A stretch of 59,072 nucleotides of DNA from Planctomycetota bacterium (GCA_016178505.1 JACOTG010000154.1:1-59072); one strand, 5' to 3'; counted from the first letter of the stretch, positions 44,455-57,907 are shown. Translations and numbers: made by a program. The notes: a model not told the origin generated them from the letters alone.

Positions 44455-45438
44455 TCAGCGGGGCGCCTCGACGGCCCGCAGCACCGCGTCGATGCGCGCG
44501 TCCGCGGTGGCGCCTTCGACCTCGGCTTCGGCGCTGAGCATCACGCGGTGCCGCAGCACCGGCGGCGCGAGGGCCTTCACGTCATCCGGCGTCACGAAGT
44601 CGCGGCCCTGCACGAGAGCACGCGCCTGGGCCGCGCGGAAGAGCGCGACGGTCGCGCGCGGGCTCGCGCCGAGCGAAAGCGTGGTTTCGCTTCGCGTCCG
44701 CCGCGTCAGCGCAACCACGTACGCGCGCACCGGCGGCTCGACCCGCACGCGCCGCGCGACCGATCGCAGCTCGCGAAGCTCCATCTTCGAGACGATCTTT
44801 CGCGGCCCGTACGTTTCCGGCTCCCCGGCATCGAACCCCGCGGCGTAGCGATCGAGGATGCCGACCTCGGAAGCCTCGTCGGGATACTTCACGACGATCT
44901 TCAGCAGGAATCGGTCGAGCTGCGCCTCGGGCAACGGATACGTCCCTTCGTACTCGATCGGGTTCTGCGACGCGAAGACCGTGAACTCCGGCGGCAGCGC
45001 ATGCGACACGCCGTCGACCGTCACTTGCCTCTCCTGCATCGCCTCGAGGAGCGCGGCCTGAGTCTTCGCGGGTGCGCGATTGATTTCGTCCGCCAGCACG
45101 ACGTCCGCGAAGATCGGCCCCGCATGGAACTCGAAGCGGCGCTCGATTTCGTTCAGCACGTTCACGCCCGTGATGTCCGTGGGCATGAGATCGGGCGTGA
45201 ATTGGATTCGACGAAACGAGGCGTCGAGAGTGCGGCTGGCCGAGAGGATCGCCAAAGTTTTCGCCGTGCCCGGTACGCCCTCGACGAGCGCGTGGCCGCC
45301 CGCGAGCAGCGTGATGATCATCTGTTCGAGAACGTCGCGCTGGCCGAGGATCACCTTTTCGATCTCGTCGATGACGGCACGCGCCGTCGAGCCCGCGCGT
45401 TCGGCCTCCTCGGGGGTCAGTTCACTGAGTGGCGACAC
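44455..45438 (-). CDS. MoxR-family AAA+ ATPase
   Basis: A 327-residue AAA+ ATPase of the MoxR type with Walker A EGVPGTAKT, Walker B/DEINRAPAKTQAALLEAMQE, the sensor loop VFASQNPIEYEGTYPLPEAQ and the lid region RDFVTPDDVKALA. It should act with the DUF58 protein encoded downstream. The start is GTG 45438, with an excellent GAGGAGGAG five bases upstream, and it overlaps the end of the DUF4350 gene by 17 bases. Confidence 0.93.
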   Translation of the reverse strand: MSPLSELTPEEAERAGSTARAVIDEIEKVILGQRDVLEQMIITLLAGGHALVEGVPGTAKTLAILSASRTLDASFRRIQFTPDLMPTDITGVNVLNEIERRFEFHAGPIFADVVLADEINRAPAKTQAALLEAMQERQVTVDGVSHALPPEFTVFASQNPIEYEGTYPLPEAQLDRFLLKIVVKYPDEASEVGILDRYAAGFDAGEPETYGPRKIVSKMELRELRSVARRVRVEPPVRAYVVALTRRTRSETTLSLGASPRATVALFRAAQARALVQGRDFVTPDDVKALAPPVLRHRVMLSAEAEVEGATADARIDAVLRAVEAPR

Positions 45439-46630
45439 GATTCTCCTCCTCGAGAACTCGATCGATGGATTTCGTGAGCGCGACGAGATCGGCGTCGTCG
45501 CTCGCGTTGCGCGAGTGCTGCGCCAGGAGCTTCGCGTCGTCGTGCAGTGCCGGTTGCGACGCAGCGATGACTTCGAGCCGTCGAGTCAGGTCTTCGCGCG
45601 ACTTCGCGCCGAATCGCAGCCTCAGCCCGTCGACGAGAAGCGACGCCGGGCGACGCTTCGCCGCGGACTCGCGGTACGCAGCCGCGAGCGCTTCCACGTG
45701 CTCCAGCGACGAGCGGCGCGGCGGCGGTGCCACGGACAGCGCACGGCCGACTCGAATCCCCGCGAACACGAGCGCGACGAAGGCCAGAATCGCGATCTGC
45801 AGCACGGCCCAGCCGAGGTGGGTCGAGCTGACGAAGCGCCATGCCGCGATCGTCGGCGTCGTGCGATCGTCGTAGCCGTGATGGAATTCGTCGAACCAGA
45901 CCGTCGCGCCCCGCGACGAATCGGCTAGCGCGCGAAAAAGGAATGGCGCCATCCCGGAGTCTCGGAGGTGGTCGTTCACGATCGGGCCCGCGTCGGCGAC
46001 GACGATCGCTCGCCCGCGTTCGTGCCAAAGAAGCGCCGCCACCATTCGATCCTCATCGTCGGAGAGCAGGCTCTCGACCGACGGGTCGCCTCCCACCGAG
46101 ACGATCGTCGATCGGAACCCCGTGATCGAACGGGGAGTTCCTTCGAGGAGGCTCGTTCCGAGCGTCGACTTCGCGTGACCCGGCCGAGCGACGAACGGGT
46201 CTCGACGCCACCGCGGCGCGCCCAACTCGAGTCCAAGCGCCTTGAGCATCTCGTCGTTCTCGGCGCGCGGCGCAACATACAGGAGGAGACCTCCCCGCTC
46301 GATCCACCGGAGGAGCCACGTCGCTTCCGACGCGAGAAGTGGCTCGTCCGGCGCGATGATCGCGAGCGCGCGAACGGGAAACTCATGGGGCGACGGGTCG
46401 TCTGGAAACGGACGCATCCATTGGTTCGTGGACACACCCAGCTCTCGTGCGGTGAGATAGAGTGCCGCGGCTCCGCCATCGCCCGTGATGAACGTGCTCG
46501 CCTTTTCGGGGCCCGGTGCGCGCGACTCGGAACCGCCACCGGCGAGCACGGCAAGCAACACGACCACGATCGCAAGTGCGACGATGGCTCGCGTCTCGCG
46601 CGTCCAGAATCGCTCCCCGCTCGCACTCAC
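45422..46630 (-). CDS. DUF4350-domain membrane protein
   Basis: A 402-residue protein. It has an N-terminal helix (IVALAIVVVLLAVLAGGG), a DUF4350 ectodomain with GDGGAAALYLTARELG, ALAIIAPDEPLL, WIERGGLLLYVAP and RAIVVADAGPIVNDHL, and a second membrane helix around 285-305 (LGWAVLQIAILAFVALVFAGIRVG). The GTG at 46630 overlaps the stop of the DUF4129 gene as GTGA; upstream frame was rejected. The protein is a standard member of MoxR/DUF58 clusters. Its role is unknown. Confidence 0.85.
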   Translation of the reverse strand: MSASGERFWTRETRAIVALAIVVVLLAVLAGGGSESRAPGPEKASTFITGDGGAAALYLTARELGVSTNQWMRPFPDDPSPHEFPVRALAIIAPDEPLLASEATWLLRWIERGGLLLYVAPRAENDEMLKALGLELGAPRWRRDPFVARPGHAKSTLGTSLLEGTPRSITGFRSTIVSVGGDPSVESLLSDDEDRMVAALLWHERGRAIVVADAGPIVNDHLRDSGMAPFLFRALADSSRGATVWFDEFHHGYDDRTTPTIAAWRFVSSTHLGWAVLQIAILAFVALVFAGIRVGRALSVAPPPRRSSLEHVEALAAAYRESAAKRRPASLLVDGLRLRFGAKSREDLTRRLEVIAASQPALHDDAKLLAQHSRNASDDADLVALTKSIDRVLEEENRVATQ

Positions 46631-47262
46631 GCCGGTACCCCTATCTCGCTCGCCGCCGATCGCATGCGCTCGTACGTGTCGCGCGCCGCGGCGCGGCCGC
46701 CGAATGCAACCGGATAGAACGCACGCAGGAGCGCTCGAAAGCCAGAGCCCAAGCCCTTCGCGCCGACCTCGCGCGCGTAGTCCTCGCCGGTCTTCGATTG
46801 TTCGAAGCGCGCATGCCCCGCCTCGTCGAGCCACAGAACCGCGCCGAAATACAGCGCGTGCGCCGCCTCGAGGAATCGCCCCGCCGCCGCGTGCTCACCG
46901 GCGGCGCGAAGATGGGGCTCGGCCGCCAGTCGAGTGCGTTCGGATGTGGCGGGACCGCCGGTCGCGCTTCGGTGCACGGCTTCGGACGACCGAATGACGG
47001 AGCGGAGCAATCGCATGAGCAGGAACACGAAAACCGCGCCGAGTGCCACGAGCACGAACCATCCGACCCAGCGGTTGGCGACCGAAGGTCCGATGCGGGA
47101 CCACACGGCGCCCAAGAAATCGTGGAGTCGCTCCCAGGCCCATTCTCGAATCCGATCGAGGAAGTTCTTCTCGGGAGGGCGGAATTCGGGCCGCGCGAAC
47201 ACACGCTCCATCGCGGCGCCGATGTCGGTCGCGTTGGGGAGCTCGCGCAACCCTGCGATCAC
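46627..47262 (-). CDS. DUF4129-domain membrane protein
   Basis: A 211-residue protein with an amphipathic N-terminal part (FLDRIREWAWERLHDFLGAVW), one membrane helix (WVGWFVLVALGAVFVFLLMRLL) and a C-terminal soluble DUF4129-like domain (RLAAEPHLRAAGEHAAAGRF, EAAHALYFGAVLWLDEAG, KTGEDYAREV, AFYPVAFGG). The GTG at 47262 overlaps the stop of the preceding gene as GTGA and is therefore the likely start; the much longer open frame upstream is a shadow of that gene. It lies in the MoxR operon. Confidence 0.83.
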   Translation of the reverse strand: MIAGLRELPNATDIGAAMERVFARPEFRPPEKNFLDRIREWAWERLHDFLGAVWSRIGPSVANRWVGWFVLVALGAVFVFLLMRLLRSVIRSSEAVHRSATGGPATSERTRLAAEPHLRAAGEHAAAGRFLEAAHALYFGAVLWLDEAGHARFEQSKTGEDYAREVGAKGLGSGFRALLRAFYPVAFGGRAAARDTYERMRSAASEIGVPA

Positions 47263-48020
47263 TTCTGCGCAGGCGACATCGGCACCGGTCCCGCCTCGGC
47301 GAATGCCTCGCCGATCTCGGCGGCGGCGAGCTTCACGTCGAACCCTTCCTTGCGAACTCGCTGGTCGAAGTACAGAAGCGTCATCACGGTTTCGGAGAAC
47401 GGGATCGCAATCACCGTAATGAGGGTCCCGAGGATGCTGATGAGCTTGCTCGACGGCCGTCCGGTCGTCGCTCCGATCACGGCTCCAGCAATCCCGCCGA
47501 TCGCAATCGCAGGCACGAACGTGAGAATCGTCATCAACAGCCAAACGAGGAAAATCCGTCCTCCCGAGTCCGCCGCGAGTGCGGCCGATCGCTTCAACGG
47601 ATGCTCGCTCTCTTCGAACACGGCCGCTGGCGTGACGGCGAAATACCGAATCGCCGCGAGAATCCCCGGGATGATGAACAGAAGGGTTCCGAGAACGACG
47701 ATGAACCCCGCCAAGATCTTCGCGCCGAGCGTCGTGTTGAGCCGTGACAAACACCGACGGATTCCACTCATGACGCTCGTGGGCTGACCCATGACGATCT
47801 CGGAAACTTGCCACGTGACGGCAATGCCGGCGATGACGGCGAACAAGCTTGAAATCCACGTGTTGAACGGCGGCCGGATACTCGCGAGATCGAGCGCGAA
47901 CACCGGGAGCAAGATGAGAAACGTCGTGGTGACCAGGGTGATCGCGTGTCGTCGATAAATCGTGAACGCGCCATCGAGGAGCTCACCCACGGACAACGGC
48001 CGAAGCGTCGTTTTGCTCAT
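47259..48020 (-). CDS. Multi-pass membrane protein (glycerophosphodiesterase membrane-domain/DUF975-like), first gene of the MoxR operon
   Basis: A 253-residue integral membrane protein with about six helices: ITLVTTTFLILLPVFAL, SLFAVIAGIAVTWQV, ILAGFIVVLGTLLFIIPGILA, IFLVWLLMTILTFVPAIAIG and others. The opening LRPLSVGELLDGAFTIYRRH is typical of the membrane domain found in some glycerophosphoryl diester phosphodiesterases and DUF975 proteins. No catalytic domain is attached. It starts the minus-strand operon and is preceded by ~150 bases without a gene, where the operon promoter should be. Confidence 0.75.
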   Translation of the reverse strand: MSKTTLRPLSVGELLDGAFTIYRRHAITLVTTTFLILLPVFALDLASIRPPFNTWISSLFAVIAGIAVTWQVSEIVMGQPTSVMSGIRRCLSRLNTTLGAKILAGFIVVLGTLLFIIPGILAAIRYFAVTPAAVFEESEHPLKRSAALAADSGGRIFLVWLLMTILTFVPAIAIGGIAGAVIGATTGRPSSKLISILGTLITVIAIPFSETVMTLLYFDQRVRKEGFDVKLAAAEIGEAFAEAGPVPMSPAQK

Positions 48021-48171
48021 GATGATCCTCCAGATTCTCCAAGCAGTAAGCGATTCGCTGGGGATTCTAGCCGAGTTTCTCGATCGCCCACAAGCGGCGT
48101 CACTCCACGCGCCTCACCGCATGCAGCAAGTACACGTTCAGCGACGGCGTGAAGCGCGCGGCGCTACGGCG

Positions 48172-51380
<3,209 letters not shown>

Positions 51381-51384
<4 letters not shown>

Positions 51385-52538
51385 CGGCGGTTCTCTTTCT
51401 CGGACTTTGGAGCGGGGCCGATCGTGGCCTCGTCGAGATCGATCGCGACTCCGTCGCGAAGCCGCGCGGCGTCGGTGACGACGACGGCGGTTCCCGACTC
51501 GAGGCCCGAGAGGATTTCCACGTCCTCGCCGATCGGCTTGCCCGCACGAACGAGCAGCATGCGCGCGTGTCTCTTGTCGGCCGCAACGGTGAAGACCATC
51601 TCGAGCTGACCGCGGACGACGAGTGCGGCTAGCGGGACGAGAATGGCGCTGCGCGTCGACCGGACGGTGCGGGCGCGGCCGAACATTCCCGGTCGCAGAC
51701 CCGGTGCTTCCCCTAGGTCGACCTTTACCGTGGCGGTGCGCGACGACGGATCGACGGCGGGCACGACCTCGCTCACCTGTCCCTGGATCGTCCGGGCCAG
51801 CGCGTCGATCGCGACCTCCAGCGACTGGCCCTTGGCAAGCGTCGGCAGGAGCCCTTCGTCGAACTCCGCCTCGAGTCTCAGTGCGTTGGGGTCGTAGAGG
51901 CCGAGGAGCGGCGCTCCCGGTGAGGCGAGATCGCCGGGTTCGACGCGCTTCTCGAGGATGACACCGGCGAACGGCGCGACGATCACCGTGTGCGTGAGTT
52001 GAATCCGCGCCTCGTCGAGCGCCTTCGACGCCGCTTCCCGCTCGGCCGTCGCAGCCGCGAGGCGAAAACCGGCGAGGTCGACTTCGCGCTGCGTCGACGC
52101 TTCCTTCGCGAAGAGCCGTCGCGTGCGTTCGTTTTCCGTCGTGGCTTCGTGCAGCGCTTCCTCCCGGCTTCGAAGAGTCGCTTCGCCTTGCGCGACTCGC
52201 GCCTCGACGTCGCGGCCGTCGAGCACGACGAGGATCTCGCCGGCATCGACGGCGTCGCCGGGCTGCTTGCGAACCTCTTTCACTTCCGCGAGGACTCGCG
52301 ATGCGATTTCGACTTGGCGCCGGGACCGTACGGTGCCCATGGCCTCGATGACGATCGGAGTGCCGACCTGCCGCGACGGCTCCGTGCGTACGCGACGGCG
52401 CTCGCTCGGCGTCGCCGCCGCGGCGCGGCCCGATTCGCCCGAGATGGCCCGGGGTCGCGTCCTCTGCGTCCAAAGGAAGCCCGTGGCGAGAAGCACGCCG
52501 AGCCCGAGCGCGACGACTCGATCGATTCTCACCCTCAT
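51381..52538 (-). CDS. RND efflux periplasmic adaptor (membrane fusion protein)
   Basis: A 385-residue adaptor with an N-terminal anchor helix ([16 protein letters not shown]), a beta-barrel/lipoyl part ([38 protein letters not shown]), a helical hairpin (about 120-205) and a second lipoyl half ([33 protein letters not shown]). It links the inner-membrane RND pump to the TolC-like channel. Its ATG overlaps the stop of the channel gene as ATGA. Confidence 0.92.
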
Positions 52539-53944
52539 GGTTCCTCTCCCCTGCCTGCGCCGTCTGCGGAAAGGGGCGGGTACTCGCCCACGGCGTGCGC
52601 GATCGAGATCCTCGACAATGCTTGGTCGTAGCCCGCCGAAGCGAGTCGCGTCCTCGCGGTGATCATCGCCACGTCCGAGTCGAGCAATTGCGAAACCTCC
52701 GAAGCGCCCTCGTCGAACTCGGCCTGCACTCGACGTCGGACTTCCTCCGCGAGCGCCAGCGCTTCCGCGGCGACGTCGCGGTGCGCGTTCGCCTCCTCCG
52801 CGTCGAGGAGCGCATTGCGCACGTCTCGCTCCACCTCGAGCTGAGCGCTTCGCGCGGATTCGTGAGCGACCGCGAGGTTCGCGACGGCCTGCCGCACGCG
52901 CGAGGGCGCACGGAGAATGTCGGTCAAGCTCTCCAGGAAGCCAAGGCCGAAGAGCCAGCTCGCGTGCCCGAGCCTCGGATCGCGGTCGTCGAAGCCGACG
53001 TCGCCGGAGAGGCTCAAGTCGGGGTACGCGCTCGCGCGAGCCGCGTCGACTCCTGCTGCGGCCTCGTCGATCCGCTTCTGCGCGCGGACGATCTCCGCGC
53101 GATGCTGACGTGCGCGCGCGAAAAGCAAACTGGGGTTCTCCGTCGCGCCGACGACGGCCCCATCGGTGCCGGTCGTTGTCGTTGGCGGCAAGAGCTCGAT
53201 CGGTTCCTCGACGCCGAGCCCGAGGAGAACGCGCAACGCCGCCTCGGCTCGCGCGGCGCTCATGCGTGAAACGATCGTCGCCTCTCGATCTTCGCTGAGA
53301 CGCATCTGTGCTTCGAGCACGTCCGTCCGGCGAGCCGCGCCTTCGTCGACGCGAGCCTGCACGATGGTGGCGTGGCGTCGCAGCGTGTCCGCCAACTCTT
53401 CCCCGGCAGCCGCGGAAGCGCGCGCCTTGAAGACGAGGAAGTAGGCGCGAGCGACCTCGAACGCGACGTCGCGTCGCACCTGTGTCTCCTGCGCCGCGAT
53501 CGCATCGGCAGTCGCCTCGGCCGCGGAGACTCGTGCTCTTCGTCGACCGAAGTCGTACAGCGTGAGGCTTGCCGCGAATCCGGTGCGGAAGTTGGACGTG
53601 TCGCCCGGGTCGTTGAAATCGATCGAGTCGTCGAATCGCCGCTGGTCGAGGATGTTGCCGAATGCGCGCGAGGGCGACGACGTACGGGTGAACCTCTCCT
53701 CGAATGCGACCGACGGCCAGTATTGCGACGTGGCTTCGTCGATCGCCGCGCGCGCCGCGTTCGCGCGCTCTCGAGCGATCGCGACGTCAGGGTTGTTCCG
53801 AAGAGCCAGCGCGACGGCGTCGTCGAGCGACATCGGGCCCGACGGCTGTTCTCGCTTCGACGGCACGTACTCGAGCTGCGTGCATCCGAACGCCACGAGG
53901 AGTGTGGCACTCGAAAGACGCCGTCGTCCGTTCCACATGGGCAT
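52535..53944 (-). CDS. TolC-family outer-membrane efflux channel
   Basis: A 469-residue outer-membrane efflux protein with the two repeated helical halves of TolC: first [35 protein letters not shown], second [25 protein letters not shown] and the barrel strand segments [14 protein letters not shown] and [12 protein letters not shown]. The N-terminus ([11 protein letters not shown], Cys21) looks like a lipoprotein signal, as in many OprM-type channels. ATG 53944 or ATG 53938 can be the start. It heads the efflux operon in the order channel, adaptor, pump. Confidence 0.9.
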   Translation of the reverse strand: MPMWNGRRRLSSATLLVAFGCTQLEYVPSKREQPSGPMSLDDAVALALRNNPDVAIARERANAARAAIDEATSQYWPSVAFEERFTRTSSPSRAFGNILDQRRFDDSIDFNDPGDTSNFRTGFAASLTLYDFGRRRARVSAAEATADAIAAQETQVRRDVAFEVARAYFLVFKARASAAAGEELADTLRRHATIVQARVDEGAARRTDVLEAQMRLSEDREATIVSRMSAARAEAALRVLLGLGVEEPIELLPPTTTTGTDGAVVGATENPSLLFARARQHRAEIVRAQKRIDEAAAGVDAARASAYPDLSLSGDVGFDDRDPRLGHASWLFGLGFLESLTDILRAPSRVRQAVANLAVAHESARSAQLEVERDVRNALLDAEEANAHRDVAAEALALAEEVRRRVQAEFDEGASEVSQLLDSDVAMITARTRLASAGYDQALSRISIAHAVGEYPPLSADGAGRGEEP

Positions 53945-54330
53945 TCCGTTCCCATTACGAGATGGCAGAAGTGCACGCCACGTTGCAAATCGCATGCTCC
54001 AGCGTCGGTGTGCCGTCCGACATCCACGGTCGAGCCAGAAATGGCGGGGAATCGTCGTGCGACCGGTCCGACGCACCACGGCTGGCATCGGTGAATTCCC
54101 CGGGAATCTGCTGAATTATCCGCGACAGAAGGAAGCCCACGGAGCCCACACCGGCGCATGCGTCCTGTCGCGAGCCGGTCGTCGCGGGCTCACGCTGACT
54201 ACCGTCCGAGCGTGCGCCGGAGGTGATCGGCTCGGCTGGAGCTGGCTTGACCGTGCGACTTCAGCGACTACGGTTTAATGTTGGTGGGGTTGTCCTTGAA
54301 CGATCGGACCCCTGTCGAGGCACGAAAACG
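53945..54330. promoter_or_regulatory. Divergent intergenic region between the efflux operon and clpB
   Basis: These 386 bases carry no convincing gene. Near clpB, TTGACC (54247-54252) and TACGGT (54269-54274), 16 bases apart, could be a housekeeping-type promoter for clpB. I see no clear CIRCE (TTAGCACTC) or HrcA-type inverted repeat. No efflux regulator gene (TetR/MerR) is adjacent. Confidence 0.35.
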
Positions 54331-56949
54331 ATGGCCTTCAACATCAATCGATTCACGCAGAAGTCGCAGGAAGCGCTCGTTGCGGCTCAAAGCGTCGCCG
54401 AAAAGAACGGCAACTCGCAGGTCGAGCCGGAGCATCTCCTTCTTGCGCTCCTCGAGCAGCCGGAAGGCGTCGTGCCGCAAGTGCTCGGCAAGCTCGACGT
54501 GGCCGCGGGTGCGCTGTTGCAGCAGGTGCGCACCGAGGTCGGCAAGTGGCCCCGCGTCAGCGGCGACGCAGTCGAGGTCGGAACGTCGACCCGCTTGCGC
54601 AAAGTGCTCGTGCACTCGCACGACCAGATCGGCGCGTTCGGCGACGAGTATGTTTCCACCGAGCACTTGCTGCTCTCGATCCTCGAGCACGCCGGCGGCG
54701 CGGCGGCGAAGCTCCTCGGCGACGTCGGCGTCACGCGCGACCGGCTGATGCAGGCGCTGCGCGAGGTGCGAGGTACGCAGCGCGTCACGACTCAGAATCC
54801 CGAAGGCACGTACGCGGCGCTGGAGAAGTACGGCCGCGATCTCACCGAGCTGGCGCAGCGCGGCAAGCTCGATCCCGTGATCGGCCGCGACGAAGCGATT
54901 CGCCGGGTGATCCAGATCCTGTCGCGGCGCACGAAAACCAACCCGGTGCTCATCGGCGAGCCGGGCGTCGGGAAGACCGCGATCGTCGAAGGACTCGCGC
55001 AGCGCATCGTTCGCGGCGACGTCCCCGAATCGCTGAAGAGTAAGCACCTCATCGCCCTCGACATGGGGGCGCTCATCGCCGGCGCGAAGTATCGCGGCGA
55101 ATTCGAAGAGCGCTTGAAGGCCGTGCTCAAAGAGATCCAGGAGCGCGACGACGTCATCGTGTTCCTCGACGAGCTGCACACGGTCGTCGGCGCTGGCGCG
55201 GCCGAAGGCGCGATGGACGCAGGCAACATGCTGAAGCCGATGCTCGCGCGCGGCGAGCTGCACCTGGTCGGCGCGACCACGCTCGACGAGTATCGCAAGC
55301 ACGTCGAGAAGGACGCGGCGCTGGAGCGTCGCTTCCAACCGGTGATGGTCGAGCCGCCGTCCGTCGAGGACACGATCTCGATCCTGCGTGGTCTCAAGGA
55401 GCGCTACGAGACGCACCACGGCGTGCGCATCACCGACGCGGCGATCGTCGCGGCCGCGGTGTTGTCCGACCGCTACATCTCCGATCGCTTCCTCCCGGAC
55501 AAGGCGATCGACCTCGTCGACGAGGCGGCGGCGAAGCTGCGCATGGAGATCACCAGCGATCCCCAAGAACTGGACGATCTCAAGCGCCGCATGATGCAGC
55601 TCGAGATCGAGCGCGAGGCCCTGAAAAAGGAAAAGGACAAGGCATCGAAGGAGCGACTCAAGAAGATCGAGGAGGCGCTGGCGAACCTGAAGGAGAAGCG
55701 AAGCGGCGTCGAGGCGCAGCTCCAGAAGGAACGCGAAGTCCTGGGACGCATCCAGCACGTCAAGGAACAGATCGACCAAACGCGCGTCGCCATCGAGAAG
55801 GCGCAGCGGGACTACGACTACAACAAGGCGGCCGAGCTGCAGTATGGCCAGCTCGTCACGCTCGAGAAGCAGCTCGCGGAAGTCGAGAAGAAGCTCGAGA
55901 AAGCGGACGGCAACGCGCTCCTCAAGCAGGAAGTCGACGCGGAGGACGTCGCCGAGGTCGTCTCGAAATGGACGCACATCCCCGTTGCGAAGCTCCTCGA
56001 GGGCGAGGTCGAGAAGCTCGTGAAGATGGAGGATCGATTGCACGCGCGCGTCGTCGGGCAGGACGAGGCCGTGCGTGCCGTGTCGGACGCGGTGCGTCGC
56101 GCGCGCGCGGGGCTGCAGGATCCAAACCGACCGATCGGCTCGTTCCTGTTCCTCGGCCCGACGGGCGTCGGCAAGACCGAGCTCGGGCGCGCGCTCGCCG
56201 AGTTCCTCTTCGACGACGAGCAGGCGATGGTGCGCATCGACATGTCCGAGTACATGGAGAAGCACACGGTCGCGAGGCTCATCGGCGCGCCGCCGGGCTA
56301 CGTCGGCTACGACGAGGGCGGGCAGCTCACCGAGGCCGTTCGCCGTCGCCCGTACACCGTGGTCTTGTTCGACGAGATCGAGAAGGCGGCGAGCGACGTC
56401 TTCAACGTGCTCCTGCAGATCCTCGACGAAGGACGCCTCACCGACGGCCACGGCCGCGTCGTCAACTTCAAGAACACCGTGATCGTCCTCACCTCGAACG
56501 TCGCAAGCCCGGTCATTCAAGAGATGACGCAGCGCGGCGACTCGATGGAGAAGGTCCGCGCTCGCGTGATGGACGAGCTGCGCGGCACGTTCCGGCCCGA
56601 GTTCCTGAACCGCATCGACGAGGCCATCGTGTTCGGCCCGCTCGATCGCGAGCAGATCGGCAAGATCGCGGAGATCCAGCTGGGCCGCGTGCGGACGCTG
56701 CTCGCCGCACGCAAGCTTGGGCTCGAGCTGAGCGACGCGGCGCGCCGCAAGCTCGCCGAGGAAGGCTACGACCCGGTCTTCGGCGCGCGCCCGCTGAAGC
56801 GCGTGATCCAACAGCGCCTGCAAAACCCGCTCGCGCTGCGCATCCTGCAAGGCGAGTTCAAGGAGGGCACGACGATCCGCGTCGACGTGGACAAGCGCGG
56901 CGAGTTCACGTTCGCGAAGGCGGCCGCCGCAGAGCCGGTGGGGGCGTAG
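54331..56949 (+). CDS. clpB: ATP-dependent chaperone ClpB (Hsp100)
   Basis: An 872-residue disaggregase that works with DnaK to rescue aggregated protein. It has the N-terminal Clp domain ([20 protein letters not shown]), first AAA+ domain with Walker A GEPGVGKT and [18 protein letters not shown] pore/arginine-finger regions, the ClpB-specific coiled-coil middle domain (about 410-530, with repeated Glu and Lys), the second AAA+ domain with GPTGVGKT and [20 protein letters not shown], and a C-terminal small domain ([19 protein letters not shown]). Length is normal for ClpB. The upstream frame to 54223 is not used; ATG 54331 ([10 protein letters not shown]) is the conserved start. Confidence 0.97.
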   Translation: MAFNINRFTQKSQEALVAAQSVAEKNGNSQVEPEHLLLALLEQPEGVVPQVLGKLDVAAGALLQQVRTEVGKWPRVSGDAVEVGTSTRLRKVLVHSHDQIGAFGDEYVSTEHLLLSILEHAGGAAAKLLGDVGVTRDRLMQALREVRGTQRVTTQNPEGTYAALEKYGRDLTELAQRGKLDPVIGRDEAIRRVIQILSRRTKTNPVLIGEPGVGKTAIVEGLAQRIVRGDVPESLKSKHLIALDMGALIAGAKYRGEFEERLKAVLKEIQERDDVIVFLDELHTVVGAGAAEGAMDAGNMLKPMLARGELHLVGATTLDEYRKHVEKDAALERRFQPVMVEPPSVEDTISILRGLKERYETHHGVRITDAAIVAAAVLSDRYISDRFLPDKAIDLVDEAAAKLRMEITSDPQELDDLKRRMMQLEIEREALKKEKDKASKERLKKIEEALANLKEKRSGVEAQLQKEREVLGRIQHVKEQIDQTRVAIEKAQRDYDYNKAAELQYGQLVTLEKQLAEVEKKLEKADGNALLKQEVDAEDVAEVVSKWTHIPVAKLLEGEVEKLVKMEDRLHARVVGQDEAVRAVSDAVRRARAGLQDPNRPIGSFLFLGPTGVGKTELGRALAEFLFDDEQAMVRIDMSEYMEKHTVARLIGAPPGYVGYDEGGQLTEAVRRRPYTVVLFDEIEKAASDVFNVLLQILDEGRLTDGHGRVVNFKNTVIVLTSNVASPVIQEMTQRGDSMEKVRARVMDELRGTFRPEFLNRIDEAIVFGPLDREQIGKIAEIQLGRVRTLLAARKLGLELSDAARRKLAEEGYDPVFGARPLKRVIQQRLQNPLALRILQGEFKEGTTIRVDVDKRGEFTFAKAAAAEPVGA

Positions 56950-57044
56950 GCAGCGCGCATCGATTATGGTGCTTGGAAAACATTACGTATCGAAAACATA
57001 ATGCCTGACGAGCATTAGGTCCCCGCTTACGCTCCCCATCGCCG

Positions 57045-57142
57045 TCGGCCCGCTCGATCGCGAGCGGATCAGACGATCCGCGTCGACCTCGACAAGCACG
57101 GCGAGTTCACGTTCGCGAAGGCGGCGGCAGCGGAGGCGTTGG
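57045..57142 (+). pseudogene. Decayed partial duplicate of the clpB 3' end
   Basis: Bases 57045-57070 match clpB 56633-56658 (25 of 26) and 57073-57142 match clpB from 56872 on, including ACGATCCGCGTCGAC and GGCGAGTTCACGTTCGCGAA. The ~210 bases between the two matched parts of clpB are missing and the reading frame changes at the junction, so the copy cannot encode a functional segment. Confidence 0.75.
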
Positions 57143-57188
57143 GCGTATCGCGCGAGGCGTCTTTCGGTCGGCCATCCGATCAGCGTAA

Positions 57189-57506
57189 AATCGCGCGCCT
57201 CGGGAAGAGTCCTCGCAGGTCGATTTCATTCGCTGGTCGAGACGATTCGATCCCCGTTTCGGCACTCGTCCGGCGGAACTCCAAGAGGCATTCCGTGATG
57301 ATGACGCGCACCGCAGGACCACCGACTCGACGCTCGGCCTGCCGCCGACCGCGCCGTGGACCGTCAGCCGGCAGCGCGGGATCCCGCGCACCGTGGTGGT
57401 GACCCTTCAGGGGGTGCTCGAGGACTTCGGCGCCGCGCGGCACTCTGCCGCGACGAGTGCCATTCAACTCAGCTTGACCAACGCGATCGAGCTGCACGTG
57501 CAGTGA
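57189..57506 (+). pseudogene. Possible gene remnant: open frame without a start codon
   Basis: Between a TAA at 57186 and a TGA at 57504-57506 the frame is open for about 105 codons and reads like ordinary protein (QVDFIRWSRRFDPRFG, LPPTAPWTVSRQRGIPRTVV, LSLTNAIELHVQ). There is no ATG, GTG or TTG in the first half. I do not recognise a family. It could be the 3' part of a lost gene or a chance open frame in GC-rich DNA. Confidence 0.3.
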
Positions 57507-57595
57507 TCGCCTGCGAGGCGCGCGGTGATCGCGGCGTTTGAGTTTCAGCGGAAGATCTTGGCGAGCGGAACGGCGAACTTCGGAATCGCGACGAG

Positions 57596-57775
57596 TCACT
57601 CGACTTTGCCTCTGGTGACGGTGGCCTTCTTCACGAGGACGCCGCCCTCCCGCACGTGCACGACGACCGTCCGCTTCACGGGATCGACGCTCCAGTACTC
57701 GCGCACGCCGTAGTCGGCGTAGAGACGCCGCTTCTTGCCGGCGTCCCGGACGCGGCTCGACGGCGAGAGGAAATC
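57596..57775 (-). pseudogene. 3' fragment of a Uma2-family (DUF820) restriction-endonuclease-like gene
   Basis: The minus strand encodes FLSPSSRVRDAGKKRRLYAD followed by YGVREYWSVDPVKRTVVVHV and a TGA at 57598-57596. This is the C-terminal half of a Uma2 protein (the typical pattern is 'VLSPSS...D...K...Y...GV.EYW.VDP....V.V'). Upstream the same frame does not continue with homology and hits a stop, so the N-terminal half is gone. The family has a PD-(D/E)XK nuclease fold and is abundant in mobile or expanded gene sets. Confidence 0.65.
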
Positions 57776-57907
57776 GCCTCGAAGTCGGAGCCGGCGTTGG
57801 GCTCGCCGAGGTCGCGGAATGAAAACCGCCGCGAACTAGCCAATCGCCGGCTTGCCCCGTACAACGGCGTCCGCTGTTTCCTTGGCGCCTTGCATTGGAG
57901 GATCGTC

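Larger units (their letters stand above)
56950..57907. other. Gene-poor stretch with remnants
   Basis: This 958-base region has no intact gene. It holds an AT-rich cluster of short palindromes (56963-57016), a decayed partial copy of the clpB 3' end (57045-57142), an open frame without a start codon (57189-57506) and a 3' fragment of a Uma2-family gene (57596-57775, minus strand). It looks like an old insertion or rearrangement site. Confidence 0.6.

Noticed and set aside
51385..52473. 363-codon 5' extension of the RND pump frame
   Set aside because: It lies inside the adaptor gene in another frame and shows no homology; the pump's first helix begins just after 51384.
54200..54330. Heat-shock operator (CIRCE) or sigma-32 promoter for clpB
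   Set aside because: No TTAGCACTC-type inverted repeat; CTTGAA near 54295 has no suitably spaced CCCCAT-like box.
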